A stretch of 64,000 nucleotides of DNA from Bradyrhizobium campsiandrae (GTDB taxonomy: Bacteria; Pseudomonadota; Alphaproteobacteria; Rhizobiales; Xanthobacteraceae). Each line of letters opens with the position of its first letter. Within the stretch, counting starts at the first letter, position 1. Under the pieces are notes generated by a model. The model was not told the DNA's origin. It searched no databases and was given only the letters and a program-made list of their open reading frames with translations. The DNA lies in the NCBI RefSeq assembly GCF_014529705.1, contig NZ_JAANIH010000029.1, positions 1 to 64,000 of the forward strand, written 5' to 3'. The translations under genes were made by a program, and so were the position numbers. This document shows, piece by piece, positions 17,079 to 25,915 of the stretch.

Positions 17079-17492
17079 TTGGCTGCAATCGATTTCGATA
17101 AGCAGACTGCCAGCGAAGAACGCCCTATCGATTTCGCGGACTTTTCCCCGCCAGAAAGCGCGTTTAACCTTGCCGTCAGCGCTCGAGAAGAACACGCGGT
17201 GAAGGCATCCTTCAGGCGCGCAAAGCTGACCGTTGCCGCATTTAACTTGTTCGAAGTGAATCGTGATGACCTATCGCCCAGCAGAGATCGGCAAATATGT
17301 TGCAAAGCCGGTCCTGACCCTGCTCGCATCTGCCCCGCACCCCGCTTGTGCTTGATGAAGCGCCAGACGAACAGCTCCAAGAAGACGATGCATTTGCGCA
17401 GCCGAAAGTTTCGACCAGCCGCCTTGAGCGACGCCGGAGGCTCTGCCTTGAGCGTCCGCTGCGGAAAGACAAAACGCGAACGCGAGGGCTAG
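17079..17492 (+). CDS. Uncharacterised ORF following flgF copy 1
   Basis: The frame AAIDFDKQTASEERPIDFAD, then SPPESAFNLAVSAREEHAV and RRAKLTVAAFNLFEVN is partly conserved after copy 2 (LAAIEHAVLRRAKLAVVAFN), with mostly conservative substitutions and a clean deletion of about 105 bases. That pattern suggests it was translated in the ancestor. The part after about residue 60 has no counterpart and is probably read-through past a junction. No domain recognised; the start codon (TTG) is a guess. Confidence 0.35.
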   Translation: MAAIDFDKQTASEERPIDFADFSPPESAFNLAVSAREEHAVKASFRRAKLTVAAFNLFEVNRDDLSPSRDRQICCKAGPDPARICPAPRLCLMKRQTNSSKKTMHLRSRKFRPAALSDAGGSALSVRCGKTKREREG

Positions 17493-17536
17493 TTTCATCA
17501 TTGGACGCTCTCTTCCCAATTCACCAATCTCAGCGG

Positions 17537-17791
17537 TCAGCCTCCTCGAAAAACGACCCCCAGCCGCTTTTCCTTCATCCATGCAACTTCGCATTTGCGC
17601 CGAAGGTGATCGACCGCGATATCCAGTACAAAGTGCCGGGGAATTCCAAGCGGGCTCTCCACTTCCAGCAAAGCCCCGTACACTGTTTGATTTCGGACGG
17701 TGCAGTCGATAACGGATCCGCCGAATGTGATCTTTCCGTTCTTGAATACTTTTTTCCGCGGGATCGACCTCTTATCGCCCATGGCAGTCAC
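17537..17791 (-). CDS. Single-domain PilZ protein
   Basis: An 84-residue protein that is all PilZ domain. The c-di-GMP-binding RxxxR is RSIPR and the second motif position is NQTVYG, where the usual D/NxSxxG has Thr instead of Ser. The end VAWMKEKRLGVVFRGG is typical of short rhizobial PilZ proteins. It would bind c-di-GMP if the Thr is tolerated. Two starts are possible, a GTG (used here) and an ATG nine bases later preceded by TGAGG. It follows the ferritin-like gene by 12 bases on the same strand. A second PilZ protein with a canonical motif lies at 45430-45681. Confidence 0.8.
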   Translation of the reverse strand: MTAMGDKRSIPRKKVFKNGKITFGGSVIDCTVRNQTVYGALLEVESPLGIPRHFVLDIAVDHLRRKCEVAWMKEKRLGVVFRGG

Positions 17792-17803
17792 CTCAGCAGT
17801 GAA

Positions 17804-18118
17804 TCAGTCGACCTTCTTCTCGGCAGCTTCGCCTTGCTTCACAATGTCGCCTTTCGTGAATAGAATGCCTCGAAGCTCGGTTCGCCAATCCTCGTTGCGG
17901 CGAAGAAGAAATTCGAGGTTGATGCCAAAATGCTTGAACGCTTCCTTTTGTGCGTTCGCCATGATGGCCCTGGCTTCCCTGTCTTTTTCGAGCGACATCC
18001 GCTGTTCGTACCAGCCGATTGCCTCCGCCTCCTTGATCAGCGACGTGATCATTCGCGCAAAGGTACGGGTTTCCTGCGAAAGCTCTTCCGGCGGTTCGTG
18101 ATATTGATCGAAGCCCAT
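17804..18118 (-). CDS. Ferritin-like protein of the encapsulated-ferritin (EncFtn) type
   Basis: A 104-residue helical protein. HEPPEEL, ETRTFARMITSL, EAEAIGWYEQR and the end WRTELRGILFTKGDI match, from memory, the EncFtn family (HEPxExL, ExEAxxWYxQR, LRxxLFTxGxI). These proteins pair up to make an iron-oxidising site from Glu and His ligands. E30, E32, W36, Y37 and H63 are present, but the Glu expected three residues before the His is Ala60 here. No encapsulin gene is in the window. The start lies at the point where the truncated ATPase ends, with only TTCAGG ahead of the ATG, so its own promoter region has been replaced by ATPase sequence. Confidence 0.7.
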   Translation of the reverse strand: MGFDQYHEPPEELSQETRTFARMITSLIKEAEAIGWYEQRMSLEKDREARAIMANAQKEAFKHFGINLEFLLRRNEDWRTELRGILFTKGDIVKQGEAAEKKVD

Positions 18119-18132
18119 CCTGAATGCGCGGT

Positions 18133-19269
18133 TACGTAGATCCAGGCGTTCCAAGCTCCCCCGAACAGCAACGGCGGTACGATGGCTACCGGGGCCGCTA
18201 CCGCTACCACGCCGGGCATGTAATAGCGGGAGAAGTGGTCGATGAAACGTTCGGTCGGCGCCTTCGACTCCTGCGCTTCCTCGACAAGCTTCACCACGCG
18301 GGCGATCGTGTTATCTGCCGCTGCGGCGGTCACGCGCACGCTGAGCAGTCCGTCTCCATTGACGGTACCGGCAAACAGGTTCTCGTCGCGGCCCTTCCGG
18401 ACGGGCGTGCTTTCGCCGGTGACCGGCGCCTCGTCGATCGAACTCTCTCCGGACATTATGACGCCGTCCGCCGGGATCCGGTCGCCGGGACGCACCTGGA
18501 TCGTGGCCCCGACTGAAAGCGCATCGGCTTGCACCTCGCGGACATGGCCATCTTCCTCCAATCGGGCGGTCTTCGGTACCAGCTTGGTCAAGTCCTGGAT
18601 GCTGGCGCGCGCCCGGCTCGCGGCGACGCCCTCAAGCAGTTCGCCGATCAGGAACAGAAAGACCACCGTCGCCGCTTCCTCCGTCGCCCCGATGAACACC
18701 GCTCCAACCGCTGCGATCGACATAAGCATCTCGATCGAAAACGGCGTGCCTGCCATCGCAGCGGAAATCGCGCGCTTGGCGATCGGGATCAGGCCGACCA
18801 TCATCGCCATTAAAAATGCCAAATGCTCGGTGGCCGGAACGGCTTTTCCTACGGCGAAAGCGACCGCGAGAGCTCCTCCGGACGCGATCGTCAACTGGCC
18901 CTTGCGGGTTTGCCACCAATGCTGGCCGGAGGCTTCTTCCAGATGCGAATGGGCGTCATGCTGCGCCGGAGACGATTCCTCGCCTTTTCCCTGAACATCA
19001 TTCCGATAGGTCTCCGAGCGAGCTACCCCGTAGCCCAGATCTGAGATCTGGTCCCGGATAGTGTCATCATCCACACCGTTGGGATCGCGTCTGACCGTCA
19101 CCGTTCCGCCGGTTACGGAGACGTTCACCTCGCTGATGCCAGGCATGCGCTGCAGGGCGTTTCGGATTTTAGTTGCGCACGAGGCGCAATCCATCCCCTC
19201 AACCCGCAAGCGCGTGGTAATCGAAGCTGCAGGCGCCATCAGTTTCGCTCCATGAGGCTCTGACATCAT
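18133..19269 (-). pseudogene. Heavy-metal P1B-type ATPase, 3'-truncated
   Basis: About 379 residues of a CadA/ZntA-type pump: an N-terminal metal-binding domain with the CxxC motif (GMDCASCATKIRNAL), a His-rich linker (HDAHSHLEE), two helix pairs, the actuator TGES loop and the start of the third helix pair (PPLLFGGAWNAWIYV). It then joins abruptly to the ferritin-like gene. The CPC, DKTGT, HP and GDGxNDxP parts are missing, so it cannot pump. The start ATG ATG overlaps the OpgC stop codon (GTATGATG), as in a coupled operon. A deletion fusing ATPase and ferritin genes is the simplest explanation. Confidence 0.85.
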
Positions 19270-20408
19270 ACGGCCCTCAATCTGTCGGGCGTCGATGCCG
19301 GTCGGAGGTTTTTGGTCCACGTTCGGTAGTAGGCGACGGCTGTCATCAAGGCGATGCCAGATAGGCTGACGAGCAACTGAAAGGCGATCGAGTCGGAAAC
19401 CAATTCGATGAGGAAGCACCCGACGAACGACAGGAATATTCCGACGCAAAATACTTCGAGGGAGCGCTCGCCGCAGATTATCGCGGGACGCAGGACGGGA
19501 AGCTTCAACGCCATCGCGCTGCGCGGTACCAATCTCGCGACGACCAGCGCAAGCGCGAGGAAATGCAGGATCCGATACGGTGCTAGGTTCGTCTTGTCGT
19601 TCGGGAGAAACAGATCGGCGATCGGTGCCGGCATCGCCGATGAGAAACCGAAACGCGCAGCGAGCGTGACGGCGAAACTGAACAACAGAAAAAGCACGGC
19701 CGACCACAGAGCCGGGCGGGATGCGGTCAACCGCCTCACTAGGCCTGCTCCATCGAGCGAAATCCAGGCGCCGATCACGAAGAGAAACTGCCAGGCGAAG
19801 GGATTAAAATACCAGGCGCCATCGGGATAGCTCGCGAGGTTCCAATCAAAGGTCAGGGCCGCAGCATAGATTGCGAACGAGGCCGCGAGCGCCATGCCGG
19901 GCGTCCGCGTCAATAGCCAGAGGAACGGCGGGAATGTGGCCATCAGCGCGGTGTAGAGAGGCAGGACGTCCAGATTGAGCGGCTTGAACTCCAGCAGCAG
20001 CCCGTGCTTCAGGAATTCGATCGGATCGGCGATCAGGCGCCGGATGTTGAATTCGTCGAGCAGATAGGCGTGACCGTAATTCTGGGCCACGTAGCCGATC
20101 GCGGCGACGTAGACGACGAACAGCAGGATATGCGCAACGTATAGCTTCCAGGCCCGAGCCAGCATGCCGACCGCGGCCACGACAAAGCCATCGACGGCCA
20201 TCGTCCGCGAATAGACGAGTGCGACCGTGTAGCCGGAGATGAAGACGAACAGGTCGGCCGCGTCGCTGAACCCGTAGTTCTTCATCGTGATCCAGGCGAC
20301 CACGTTATTGGGAATGTGGTCGAGAAAGATAGCCCAATTCGCCAACCCGCGGAAAAGGTCCAACCTCAAGTCTCGACCCGAGCCGTTCATGGCAATCACT
20401 GTGTTCAT
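19266..20408 (-). CDS. opgC: OpgC-family membrane acyltransferase
   Basis: A 380-residue protein with about ten membrane helices. The N-terminus carries the family signature RLDLFRGLANWAIFLDHIPN, with the D-H pair near residues 30-31, then FSDAADLFVFISGY. OpgC proteins add succinyl or other acyl groups to osmoregulated periplasmic glucans. It sits between metal-efflux genes and overlaps the following ATPase start, so it is transcribed with them. This could mean the modified, negatively charged glucans matter for periplasmic metal binding, but that is inference. The ATG is 5 bases after a 27-codon ORF. Confidence 0.85.
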   Translation of the reverse strand: MNTVIAMNGSGRDLRLDLFRGLANWAIFLDHIPNNVVAWITMKNYGFSDAADLFVFISGYTVALVYSRTMAVDGFVVAAVGMLARAWKLYVAHILLFVVYVAAIGYVAQNYGHAYLLDEFNIRRLIADPIEFLKHGLLLEFKPLNLDVLPLYTALMATFPPFLWLLTRTPGMALAASFAIYAAALTFDWNLASYPDGAWYFNPFAWQFLFVIGAWISLDGAGLVRRLTASRPALWSAVLFLLFSFAVTLAARFGFSSAMPAPIADLFLPNDKTNLAPYRILHFLALALVVARLVPRSAMALKLPVLRPAIICGERSLEVFCVGIFLSFVGCFLIELVSDSIAFQLLVSLSGIALMTAVAYYRTWTKNLRPASTPDRLRAV

Positions 20409-20413
20409 GTCAT

Positions 20414-20497
20414 CTACCGGAGCGTCGCGACCGGGGCGCGCCCATCCGAAGATTCGGTGCGGATGTGCATCTTTAAGGTTTGTGAGTCGTCGCTCAT
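20414..20497 (-). CDS. Short ORF (27 aa) upstream of opgC
   Basis: AAGGAAACGATC precedes an ATG that opens 27 codons (MSDDSQTLKMHIRTESSDGR, then APVATLR) ending in TAG five bases before the opgC start. The ribosome-binding site and tight spacing support translation, perhaps as a leader peptide or coupling ORF for opgC. An in-frame ATG 13 codons upstream is an alternative start. No similarity recognised. Confidence 0.4.
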   Translation of the reverse strand: MSDDSQTLKMHIRTESSDGRAPVATLR

Positions 20498-20546
20498 GAT
20501 CGTTTCCTTGGCCGCAGCCGGCGCGGCTTGACGCATTGTTTCAATT

Positions 20547-21005
20547 TCACATCTTGCCCTCCTGACGAAGCCGCTTGTACAGGGCTGCTACGGCGTCCGA
20601 AAAATCAAGTGACGGGCTCTTCGCGCACTGATCTTCCATAAAGTGCAGTTGAACGATGAGGCCGAAGCTCGGGGGATTGAGATCGAGACCCTCGTCTACT
20701 CCGGCTGGCCTGCTCAACAAGATGCCGCTCATGAACCCTTGAGCCCACGCCAGATAGTCCCGCCGAATCAAAGGATTGGTTTTGACATCATCGTTAAACT
20801 GCCGGCACGTCGCTGCGCCCAAGCCGACGATTCTGGCCTTTGGCGCTTCCGCGCGCAGTTCCCGTCCTGCGTCGGCTGCAAGCAAGGCAATCGACGACAG
20901 GGTCACTAGACCGAGTAAACGGCCAATGCTCCGGCCCGGAGCGCGGGCGAAGGGGAGGGACGCGTCGCCGACGTAGCCGCGCGGTGCTGTTAGTTCAATC
21001 GGCAT
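20547..21005 (-). CDS. Periplasmic protein of unknown function
   Basis: A 152-residue protein with a long N-terminal basic/hydrophobic region (GRLLGLVTLSSIALLAADAG, about residues 27-46) that looks like a signal peptide. The mature domain contains one pair of cysteines (GAATCRQFNDD and MEDQCAKSP) that could form a disulfide. RDYLAWAQGFMSGIL and FSDAVAALYKRLRQ are helical. Small two-cysteine periplasmic proteins of this type occur in rhizobia without known function. It lies in the metal-efflux operon, 37 bases after the preceding gene. A TTG four codons upstream is an alternative start. Confidence 0.6.
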   Translation of the reverse strand: MPIELTAPRGYVGDASLPFARAPGRSIGRLLGLVTLSSIALLAADAGRELRAEAPKARIVGLGAATCRQFNDDVKTNPLIRRDYLAWAQGFMSGILLSRPAGVDEGLDLNPPSFGLIVQLHFMEDQCAKSPSLDFSDAVAALYKRLRQEGKM

Positions 21006-21042
21006 CAGATCGGTCAAAGAATTCGCGCCATGGTCGAAGTTC

Positions 21043-21414
21043 CTACTTTTTGAATTTCGCCTGTCCCGATTTTCCCTCGGCGGTTTTGATGGTCAATGTG
21101 ATCGTGGCGCCCGCCGCTATGGGGTTTTTCGCGTCTCCCTTCAGCGAATTCTCGCCTTGGGGGACAAGCGGAAGCGTCTCGCGGCTGCCACCGCTGGCGA
21201 TGAGCGCCGCTGCAGTGAAGCCTTTCGTGGAAACCGGCTTGGGCGTGTTTGGAACGAAGACATTGATCGTGACCGTATTCCCGGCGGTCAAAAGCTCGGC
21301 ATCGACGCCGGCGACGTCGAGCATCAGACCTCCGTTGGGCCCTTTTTCGTAGTCTTCGGCGAAAGCCGGGACGGCGAATGACAACGCAGCAATCAATAGC
21401 AAAGCGAGTTTCAT
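21043..21414 (-). CDS. Small secreted beta-rich protein of the czc operon
   Basis: A 123-residue protein with a clear signal peptide (MKLALLLIAALSFAVPAFA, cleavage after AFA). The mature part begins EDYEKGPNGGLMLDVAGVDA and alternates short hydrophobic strands (AELLTAGNTVTINVFVPNT, ATITLTIKTAEGK), suggesting a small beta-sandwich. It has no cysteine and few His or Met, so no obvious metal site. Its start overlaps the czcA stop by four bases (ATGA), so it is translationally coupled to the pump and likely acts in the periplasm with it. Family not recognised. Confidence 0.65.
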   Translation of the reverse strand: MKLALLLIAALSFAVPAFAEDYEKGPNGGLMLDVAGVDAELLTAGNTVTINVFVPNTPKPVSTKGFTAAALIASGGSRETLPLVPQGENSLKGDAKNPIAAGATITLTIKTAEGKSGQAKFKK

Positions 21415-24400
21415 GATTTCACTCCATTTTGGTTCGGCGATTTCGTTTCACCATTCTCCGGGTCCTCCCGCCTGAACAGGACATAGAGAGCCGGCAACAC
21501 CAGCAACGTGAGGATGGTCGATGAAATGATTCCCCCAATGACGACGGTTGCCAGCGGTCGCTGTACTTCCGCACCCGCGCCGGTGGCGATCGCCATCGGA
21601 ATGAAGCCAAGAGAAGCGACAAGCGCGGTCATCAGGACCGGGCGCAACCGCGTGAGCGCTCCGTCCCGTACGGCGTCGACGAGGGCATGCCCTTCCCTGC
21701 GGAGTCGTTCTATGAAGGTGATGATGACGAGGCCGTTGAGAACCGCTACGCCCGAGAGCGCGATGAAGCCGATGCCCGCGCTGATTGACAACGGGATTCC
21801 TCGAAGCAGTAGCGCGACAATTCCGCCGGTCAAGGCAAGCGGAACACCGCTGAATACCAACAGTGCATCCGGCATGGAGCCCAGACTCATGAACAAGAGC
21901 AGGAAGATCAACAGCAGGGCGATCGGCACCACGATGGTCAGCCGCTGCGTCGCGGACACCAGTTGCTCGAACTGGCCGCCCCAGCCGATCCAGTAGCCCG
22001 CTGGCAGCTTCACTTTTTGCTCGACTTGGTTCTGAGCGTCGGTGACGAAGGACCCAAGGTCGCGCCCTCTTATGTTCGCCGTCACGACGATGCGGCGTTT
22101 TCCGTCTTCACGACTGATCTGATTGGGGCCGGGCGCCAGATCAATCTGGGCGAGTTCCGACAAGGGGACATATCGGATCTGAGACAGCGGAGAGTTTCCC
22201 AGCACGGCAGGAATTGCCTTTGCGTGGCTCTCCAATGGCGGCAAAGGTACCGGAAGCGCCTTGAGCGCAGATATATCGGAGCGCAAATGCTCCGGAAGCC
22301 TGACGACGATGCTGAAACGGCGGTCGCCTTCGAACACCTGTCCGGAGGTCTTTCCTCCGACCGCGATCTCGACGAGGTTTTGGACGTCGCCGACACTTAT
22401 CCCGTAGCGCGACAAGGCCTGACGATTGAGCTTGACGGTGAGAACCGGCAACCCCGAAGCCTGCTCGGTCTTGACGTCTGCCGCTCCCTGCACGTTCTGC
22501 AAAACGGCCTGCACCCGAGCCGCGGACTGGACGAGCACATCGAGATCATCGCCGAAAATTTTGACGCCGACGTCGCTACGGACTCCGGATATCAGCTCGT
22601 TCATGCGTTGCTGGATCGGCTGCGAGATTTCGTAGACGTTGCCCGGGACTTCCTCTACAGCCTCTTGTATGTCGTGAACAACCGCGGCCTTCGGCTTTTC
22701 CGGATCAGGCCATTCCTTCCGCGGCTTCAACATCACATATCCGTCCGACGTCGACGGCGGCATTAGATCGGTGGCCACTTCCGCCGTGCCGGTACGCGCA
22801 AAGGTTTCCTTGACCTCGGGAATCTTCATTAGCCGTTTTTCGACCATCGCTTGCATCTCGAGTGACTGCGTCAGGCTGGTGCCCGGAATCCGGATCGCTT
22901 GCAGGGAAACGTCACCTTCGTCGAGACTGGGGATGAATTCGCCGCCCATGCGGGAGGCCGCAATGCCGCAGACAACCATCAGCAAGGCGGCGATCACCGC
23001 GACTCCCCATCTATTGCGGATTGAGGCTGCGAGCAGCGGGGTGTAAATATGACGCGCGCCGCGCATGAACCAGTTTTCATGCTCCGATACCTTGCCTGTC
23101 ACCAACAGGGCCACGGCGGCCGGCACGAACGTAAGCGACAAGATGCTGGCGCCCGTCAGCGCCATTAGCACCGTCAAGGCCATCGGCGTGAACATCTTGC
23201 CTTCGACGCCGGTGAGGGTGAGGATCGGAAGGTACACCACGCCGATGATCAGCGTCCCAAACAGGCTCGGGCCGATCACTTCCCGAGATGCCGCCAGAAT
23301 GGTCTCAAATCGCTCCTGTCGGTCGAGGACCCGGCCCAGCCTCTGCTGTTCATGTACCAACAGCCGCAGGCAGTTCTCGACGATGATCACGGCGCCGTCG
23401 ATGATAATGCCGAAATCGATAGCGCCGAGACTCATCAAATTGGCGCTGACCTTGTTTTCCACCATGCCGGTGATGGTAAACAGCATCGCCAGCGGAATGA
23501 CGAATGCGGTGGCGATGGCGGCTTTAAAGTTACCCAAGATCAGGAAAAGGATGACGATAACCAACAAGGCGCCTTCGACCAAGTTCCTTTCAACGGTCGC
23601 AACCGTCGCTTCAACGAGCCGCGTCCGGTCGTAGACGGCCCGGGCAACCACGCCATCCGGCAACGAACGGCTTATCTGCTTGAGTTTGGCTGCGACTCGC
23701 TGGGCGACTGTCCGACTGTTTTCGCCGATCAGCAGCATGGCAGTTCCAAGCACGACCTCCTTGCCGTTCACCGTGGCTGCGCCGGTGCGCAGATCCTTGC
23801 CTTCCTTGACGTCGGCGATGTCGGACACCCTGACCGGGACGCCGTTGCGAGAACCGATCACGATCTCCTTGATTTCATCGATCGTGGTGACTTGCCCGGG
23901 CGTGCGGACGAGATATTGCTCGCCGTTCCGCTCGATGTAACCGGCACCGACGTTGGCGTTGTTCGACGCCAGCGCCGTCATGACGTCGCGGAAACTGAGC
24001 TTGTACGCCATTAACTGGGCAGGGTCCGGCAGCACATGGAATTGCTTCTCAAAACCGCCAATGGTGTTTACCTCGATGACGCCCGGCACGTTCCGCAACT
24101 GAGGCTTGATGATCCAGTCCTGGATCGTCCGCAGATCGCTCGGCGTATACTCGCCGCCGCCTGCCTTGCGGGCCCCCGGCGTCGCTTCGACAGTGAACAG
24201 ATAGATCTCGCCGAGACCCGTCGAAACCGGACCCATCGCGGTTTCGATCCCTACCGGCAGTTGATCCTTGACTTGCTGAATTCGTTCGTTGACCAATTGT
24301 CTGGCGAAATAGATGTCGGTGCCGTCCTTGAAAATGACGGTGACTTGGCTGAGGCCGTAGCGAGACTGGGAACGCGTGCTGTCGAGGTGAGGCAGCCCCC

Positions 24401-24620
24401 CCATGGCGGTCTCGACCGGGAACGTGATCCGCTGCTCGACCTCCAACGGCGAATAGCCCGGCGCCCGGCTGTTGATCTGGATTTGGACGTTGGTGATATC
24501 GGGAACGGCGTCGATCGGCAGCCGCGTGAAATTCCAGGCGCCGAAGGCGGCCATGACCAGGACGCCGATCATCACCAGCCATCGTTGGCGGATGGCAAAG
24601 GAAAGAATTGCGTCAAGCAT
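21411..24620 (-). CDS. czcA: CzcA-type heavy-metal RND efflux transporter
   Basis: A 1069-residue inner-membrane RND pump with 12 helices and two large periplasmic loops. The proton-relay helix carries DFGIIIDGAVIIVEN at residues 402-416, placing Asp402 and Asp408 exactly as in Cupriavidus CzcA (HME1 type, Zn/Co/Cd) rather than the Cu/Ag type. TRLPIDAVPDITNVQIQIN near the start and the C-terminal LMTALVASLGFIPMAIATG are family hallmarks. It forms a tripartite pump with CzcB and CzcC. The ATG overlaps the stop of the PII-like gene by eight bases. The frame extends 42 codons further up, but that part overlaps the PII gene and lacks homology. Confidence 0.95.
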   Translation of the reverse strand: MLDAILSFAIRQRWLVMIGVLVMAAFGAWNFTRLPIDAVPDITNVQIQINSRAPGYSPLEVEQRITFPVETAMGGLPHLDSTRSQSRYGLSQVTVIFKDGTDIYFARQLVNERIQQVKDQLPVGIETAMGPVSTGLGEIYLFTVEATPGARKAGGGEYTPSDLRTIQDWIIKPQLRNVPGVIEVNTIGGFEKQFHVLPDPAQLMAYKLSFRDVMTALASNNANVGAGYIERNGEQYLVRTPGQVTTIDEIKEIVIGSRNGVPVRVSDIADVKEGKDLRTGAATVNGKEVVLGTAMLLIGENSRTVAQRVAAKLKQISRSLPDGVVARAVYDRTRLVEATVATVERNLVEGALLVIVILFLILGNFKAAIATAFVIPLAMLFTITGMVENKVSANLMSLGAIDFGIIIDGAVIIVENCLRLLVHEQQRLGRVLDRQERFETILAASREVIGPSLFGTLIIGVVYLPILTLTGVEGKMFTPMALTVLMALTGASILSLTFVPAAVALLVTGKVSEHENWFMRGARHIYTPLLAASIRNRWGVAVIAALLMVVCGIAASRMGGEFIPSLDEGDVSLQAIRIPGTSLTQSLEMQAMVEKRLMKIPEVKETFARTGTAEVATDLMPPSTSDGYVMLKPRKEWPDPEKPKAAVVHDIQEAVEEVPGNVYEISQPIQQRMNELISGVRSDVGVKIFGDDLDVLVQSAARVQAVLQNVQGAADVKTEQASGLPVLTVKLNRQALSRYGISVGDVQNLVEIAVGGKTSGQVFEGDRRFSIVVRLPEHLRSDISALKALPVPLPPLESHAKAIPAVLGNSPLSQIRYVPLSELAQIDLAPGPNQISREDGKRRIVVTANIRGRDLGSFVTDAQNQVEQKVKLPAGYWIGWGGQFEQLVSATQRLTIVVPIALLLIFLLLFMSLGSMPDALLVFSGVPLALTGGIVALLLRGIPLSISAGIGFIALSGVAVLNGLVIITFIERLRREGHALVDAVRDGALTRLRPVLMTALVASLGFIPMAIATGAGAEVQRPLATVVIGGIISSTILTLLVLPALYVLFRREDPENGETKSPNQNGVKS

Positions 24621-24978
24621 CGCGCTTCTCCGTACGTCGGCCGATTTCCCTGATGCGGCCAAATGCACGGACGGGCGTCGTAAACACGACGCCGTCTCCC
24701 TTACGGCCGGTCCAGGCGGCGGAAGCGATGCGGTCGCAAATCTCATCGGCCAATTCGGACCGACAGACTAGCCGCAGCTCGAGAAACTGGTGATAGGTCA
24801 AATCCGTATCGGTCGAGACGTAAGCGCCTCCTTGTCCACGGCCTCTTCCTTGTCCCCGCACTTCATCAAATGTGAAGCCCGGGAAATCCGGCAAATCGTG
24901 TAACGCACGCACCACGTGGCCTTCCATGTGCGGCCTGATGAGAGCGGTGACCAACGTCATTGTAGCGTTATCAGTCAT
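24613..24978 (-). CDS. PII-like regulator of the metal-efflux operon (PII-NG type)
   Basis: A 121-residue PII-fold protein. LVTALIRPHMEGHVVRALHD opens as in PII proteins; the T-loop region carries GFTFDEVRGQGRGRGQGG and the C-terminal half has RLVCRSELADEICDRIASAA and GRKGDGVVFTTPV, the nucleotide-binding part. The T-loop Tyr uridylylation site of GlnB is absent. A group of PII-like genes linked to CusABC/CzcABC pumps is known (PII-NG). Here it sits between czcB and czcA with 8-base overlaps on both sides, so it is made in step with the pump and may adjust its activity in response to nucleotide or metal. The start is ATG after AGACA. Confidence 0.85.
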   Translation of the reverse strand: MTDNATMTLVTALIRPHMEGHVVRALHDLPDFPGFTFDEVRGQGRGRGQGGAYVSTDTDLTYHQFLELRLVCRSELADEICDRIASAAWTGRKGDGVVFTTPVRAFGRIREIGRRTEKRDA

Positions 24979-25915
24979 TGTCTCCCGATCCTTTCCCCAG
25001 TTCCGCTTTGATGATGAAACTGTTCTGCGCCGCATAGACGTCGCCTTCCAGCACGCCAAAGGTGATCTCGACGAGTTCCGGATCTCGCGCGCCGATCTCG
25101 ACGTCCCGAGCATCGAATTTCTCGCCGTTGCGGACGAAGACGACGGTGCGGTTTTCCCAGATCTGCAGCGCCGACGATTTCACTGCTACGTTTACTGTCT
25201 TTGCAGACAAGGTCAGCCTGCCCGTGATGAACAGCCCGGGACGCAGCCGCTGCTCCGAATTCGCAACCACGGCGCGCGCAATTGCACTCTGCGTGTCGCT
25301 GCTGCCGACCGGCGACAGATACGAAACCTTGGCCTCGACCGGGGCGCCCCCATCAGCGGGATCGATGAAAACCTGATCGCCGATGCTGACCCGCTTCAGG
25401 TCGCGTCTATAAACGGAGAAGTCGACCCACACCGTCGACAAATCGGCGATGACGAATGCCGGTTTCTGCTCGGAGACATATTCTCCCAAGGTAGTCTGAC
25501 GATCGATCACCGTTCCCGCGAGCGACGCTTTCAATTCGTATTGCGTCAGGCTTTGGTTGCTTTCGATAAGCGCGAGGACATCGCCTTTTTGAACACGATC
25601 GCCGATCCGCTTTCGCACGTCGCGCACGATGCCGGGAAAGCGTGGAGTGACCTGAACCAGCGATTCCTGATTCGGCTGCACAATACCGTTCAGCAATAGA
25701 CTGTCTCGCAGCACACCCGCCGAAGCTTTTGCGAGCTCGATTCCTGCGGTCTCGATCTTGGCGTCGCTCAACGTAACGCTGTCGGCGTGCTCCTCTTTTT
25801 CGGCCTTTTCGGCCGGAGTCGGTTTCGTGGCCGCCGGGGTGAGCATCCGGTAGCCGCCGTAGGCAAGTGCCAGAGCGACCAGAATGAACACTGAATAGCG
25901 AACGAATGCCTTCAT
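24971..25915 (-). CDS. czcB: CzcB-type membrane fusion protein
   Basis: A 314-residue periplasmic adaptor with an N-terminal anchor (FILVALALAYGGYRML), a charged spacer (EKAEKEEHADS), then the family elements: IVQPNQESLVQVTPRFPGIV (beta-barrel/lipoyl entry), RIGDRVQKGDVLALIES (lipoyl half), LAGTVIDRQTTLGEYVS (second half) and the barrel region AFVIADLSTVWVDFSVYRRD. It is shorter than CzcB of Cupriavidus and lacks a His-rich metal domain. It links CzcA to CzcC. The ATG uses the last A of the czcC stop (TAATG). Confidence 0.92.
   Translation of the reverse strand: MKAFVRYSVFILVALALAYGGYRMLTPAATKPTPAEKAEKEEHADSVTLSDAKIETAGIELAKASAGVLRDSLLLNGIVQPNQESLVQVTPRFPGIVRDVRKRIGDRVQKGDVLALIESNQSLTQYELKASLAGTVIDRQTTLGEYVSEQKPAFVIADLSTVWVDFSVYRRDLKRVSIGDQVFIDPADGGAPVEAKVSYLSPVGSSDTQSAIARAVVANSEQRLRPGLFITGRLTLSAKTVNVAVKSSALQIWENRTVVFVRNGEKFDARDVEIGARDPELVEITFGVLEGDVYAAQNSFIIKAELGKGSGDND

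Noticed and set aside
16885..17088. Coiled-coil-like minus-strand frame over the end of flgF (also at copy 2)
   Set aside because: Antisense to the FlgF C-terminal helix, which explains the helical look.
17271..17501. Minus-strand frame with a signal-peptide-like start (MMKLALAFAFCLSAADAQ)
   Set aside because: Could be a small secreted protein, but overlaps the ORF after flgF, has no good ribosome-binding site, and ends without family resemblance.
21411..24746. 42-codon extension of CzcA
   Set aside because: Overlaps the PII-like gene; MLDAILSFAIRQRW is the family start.
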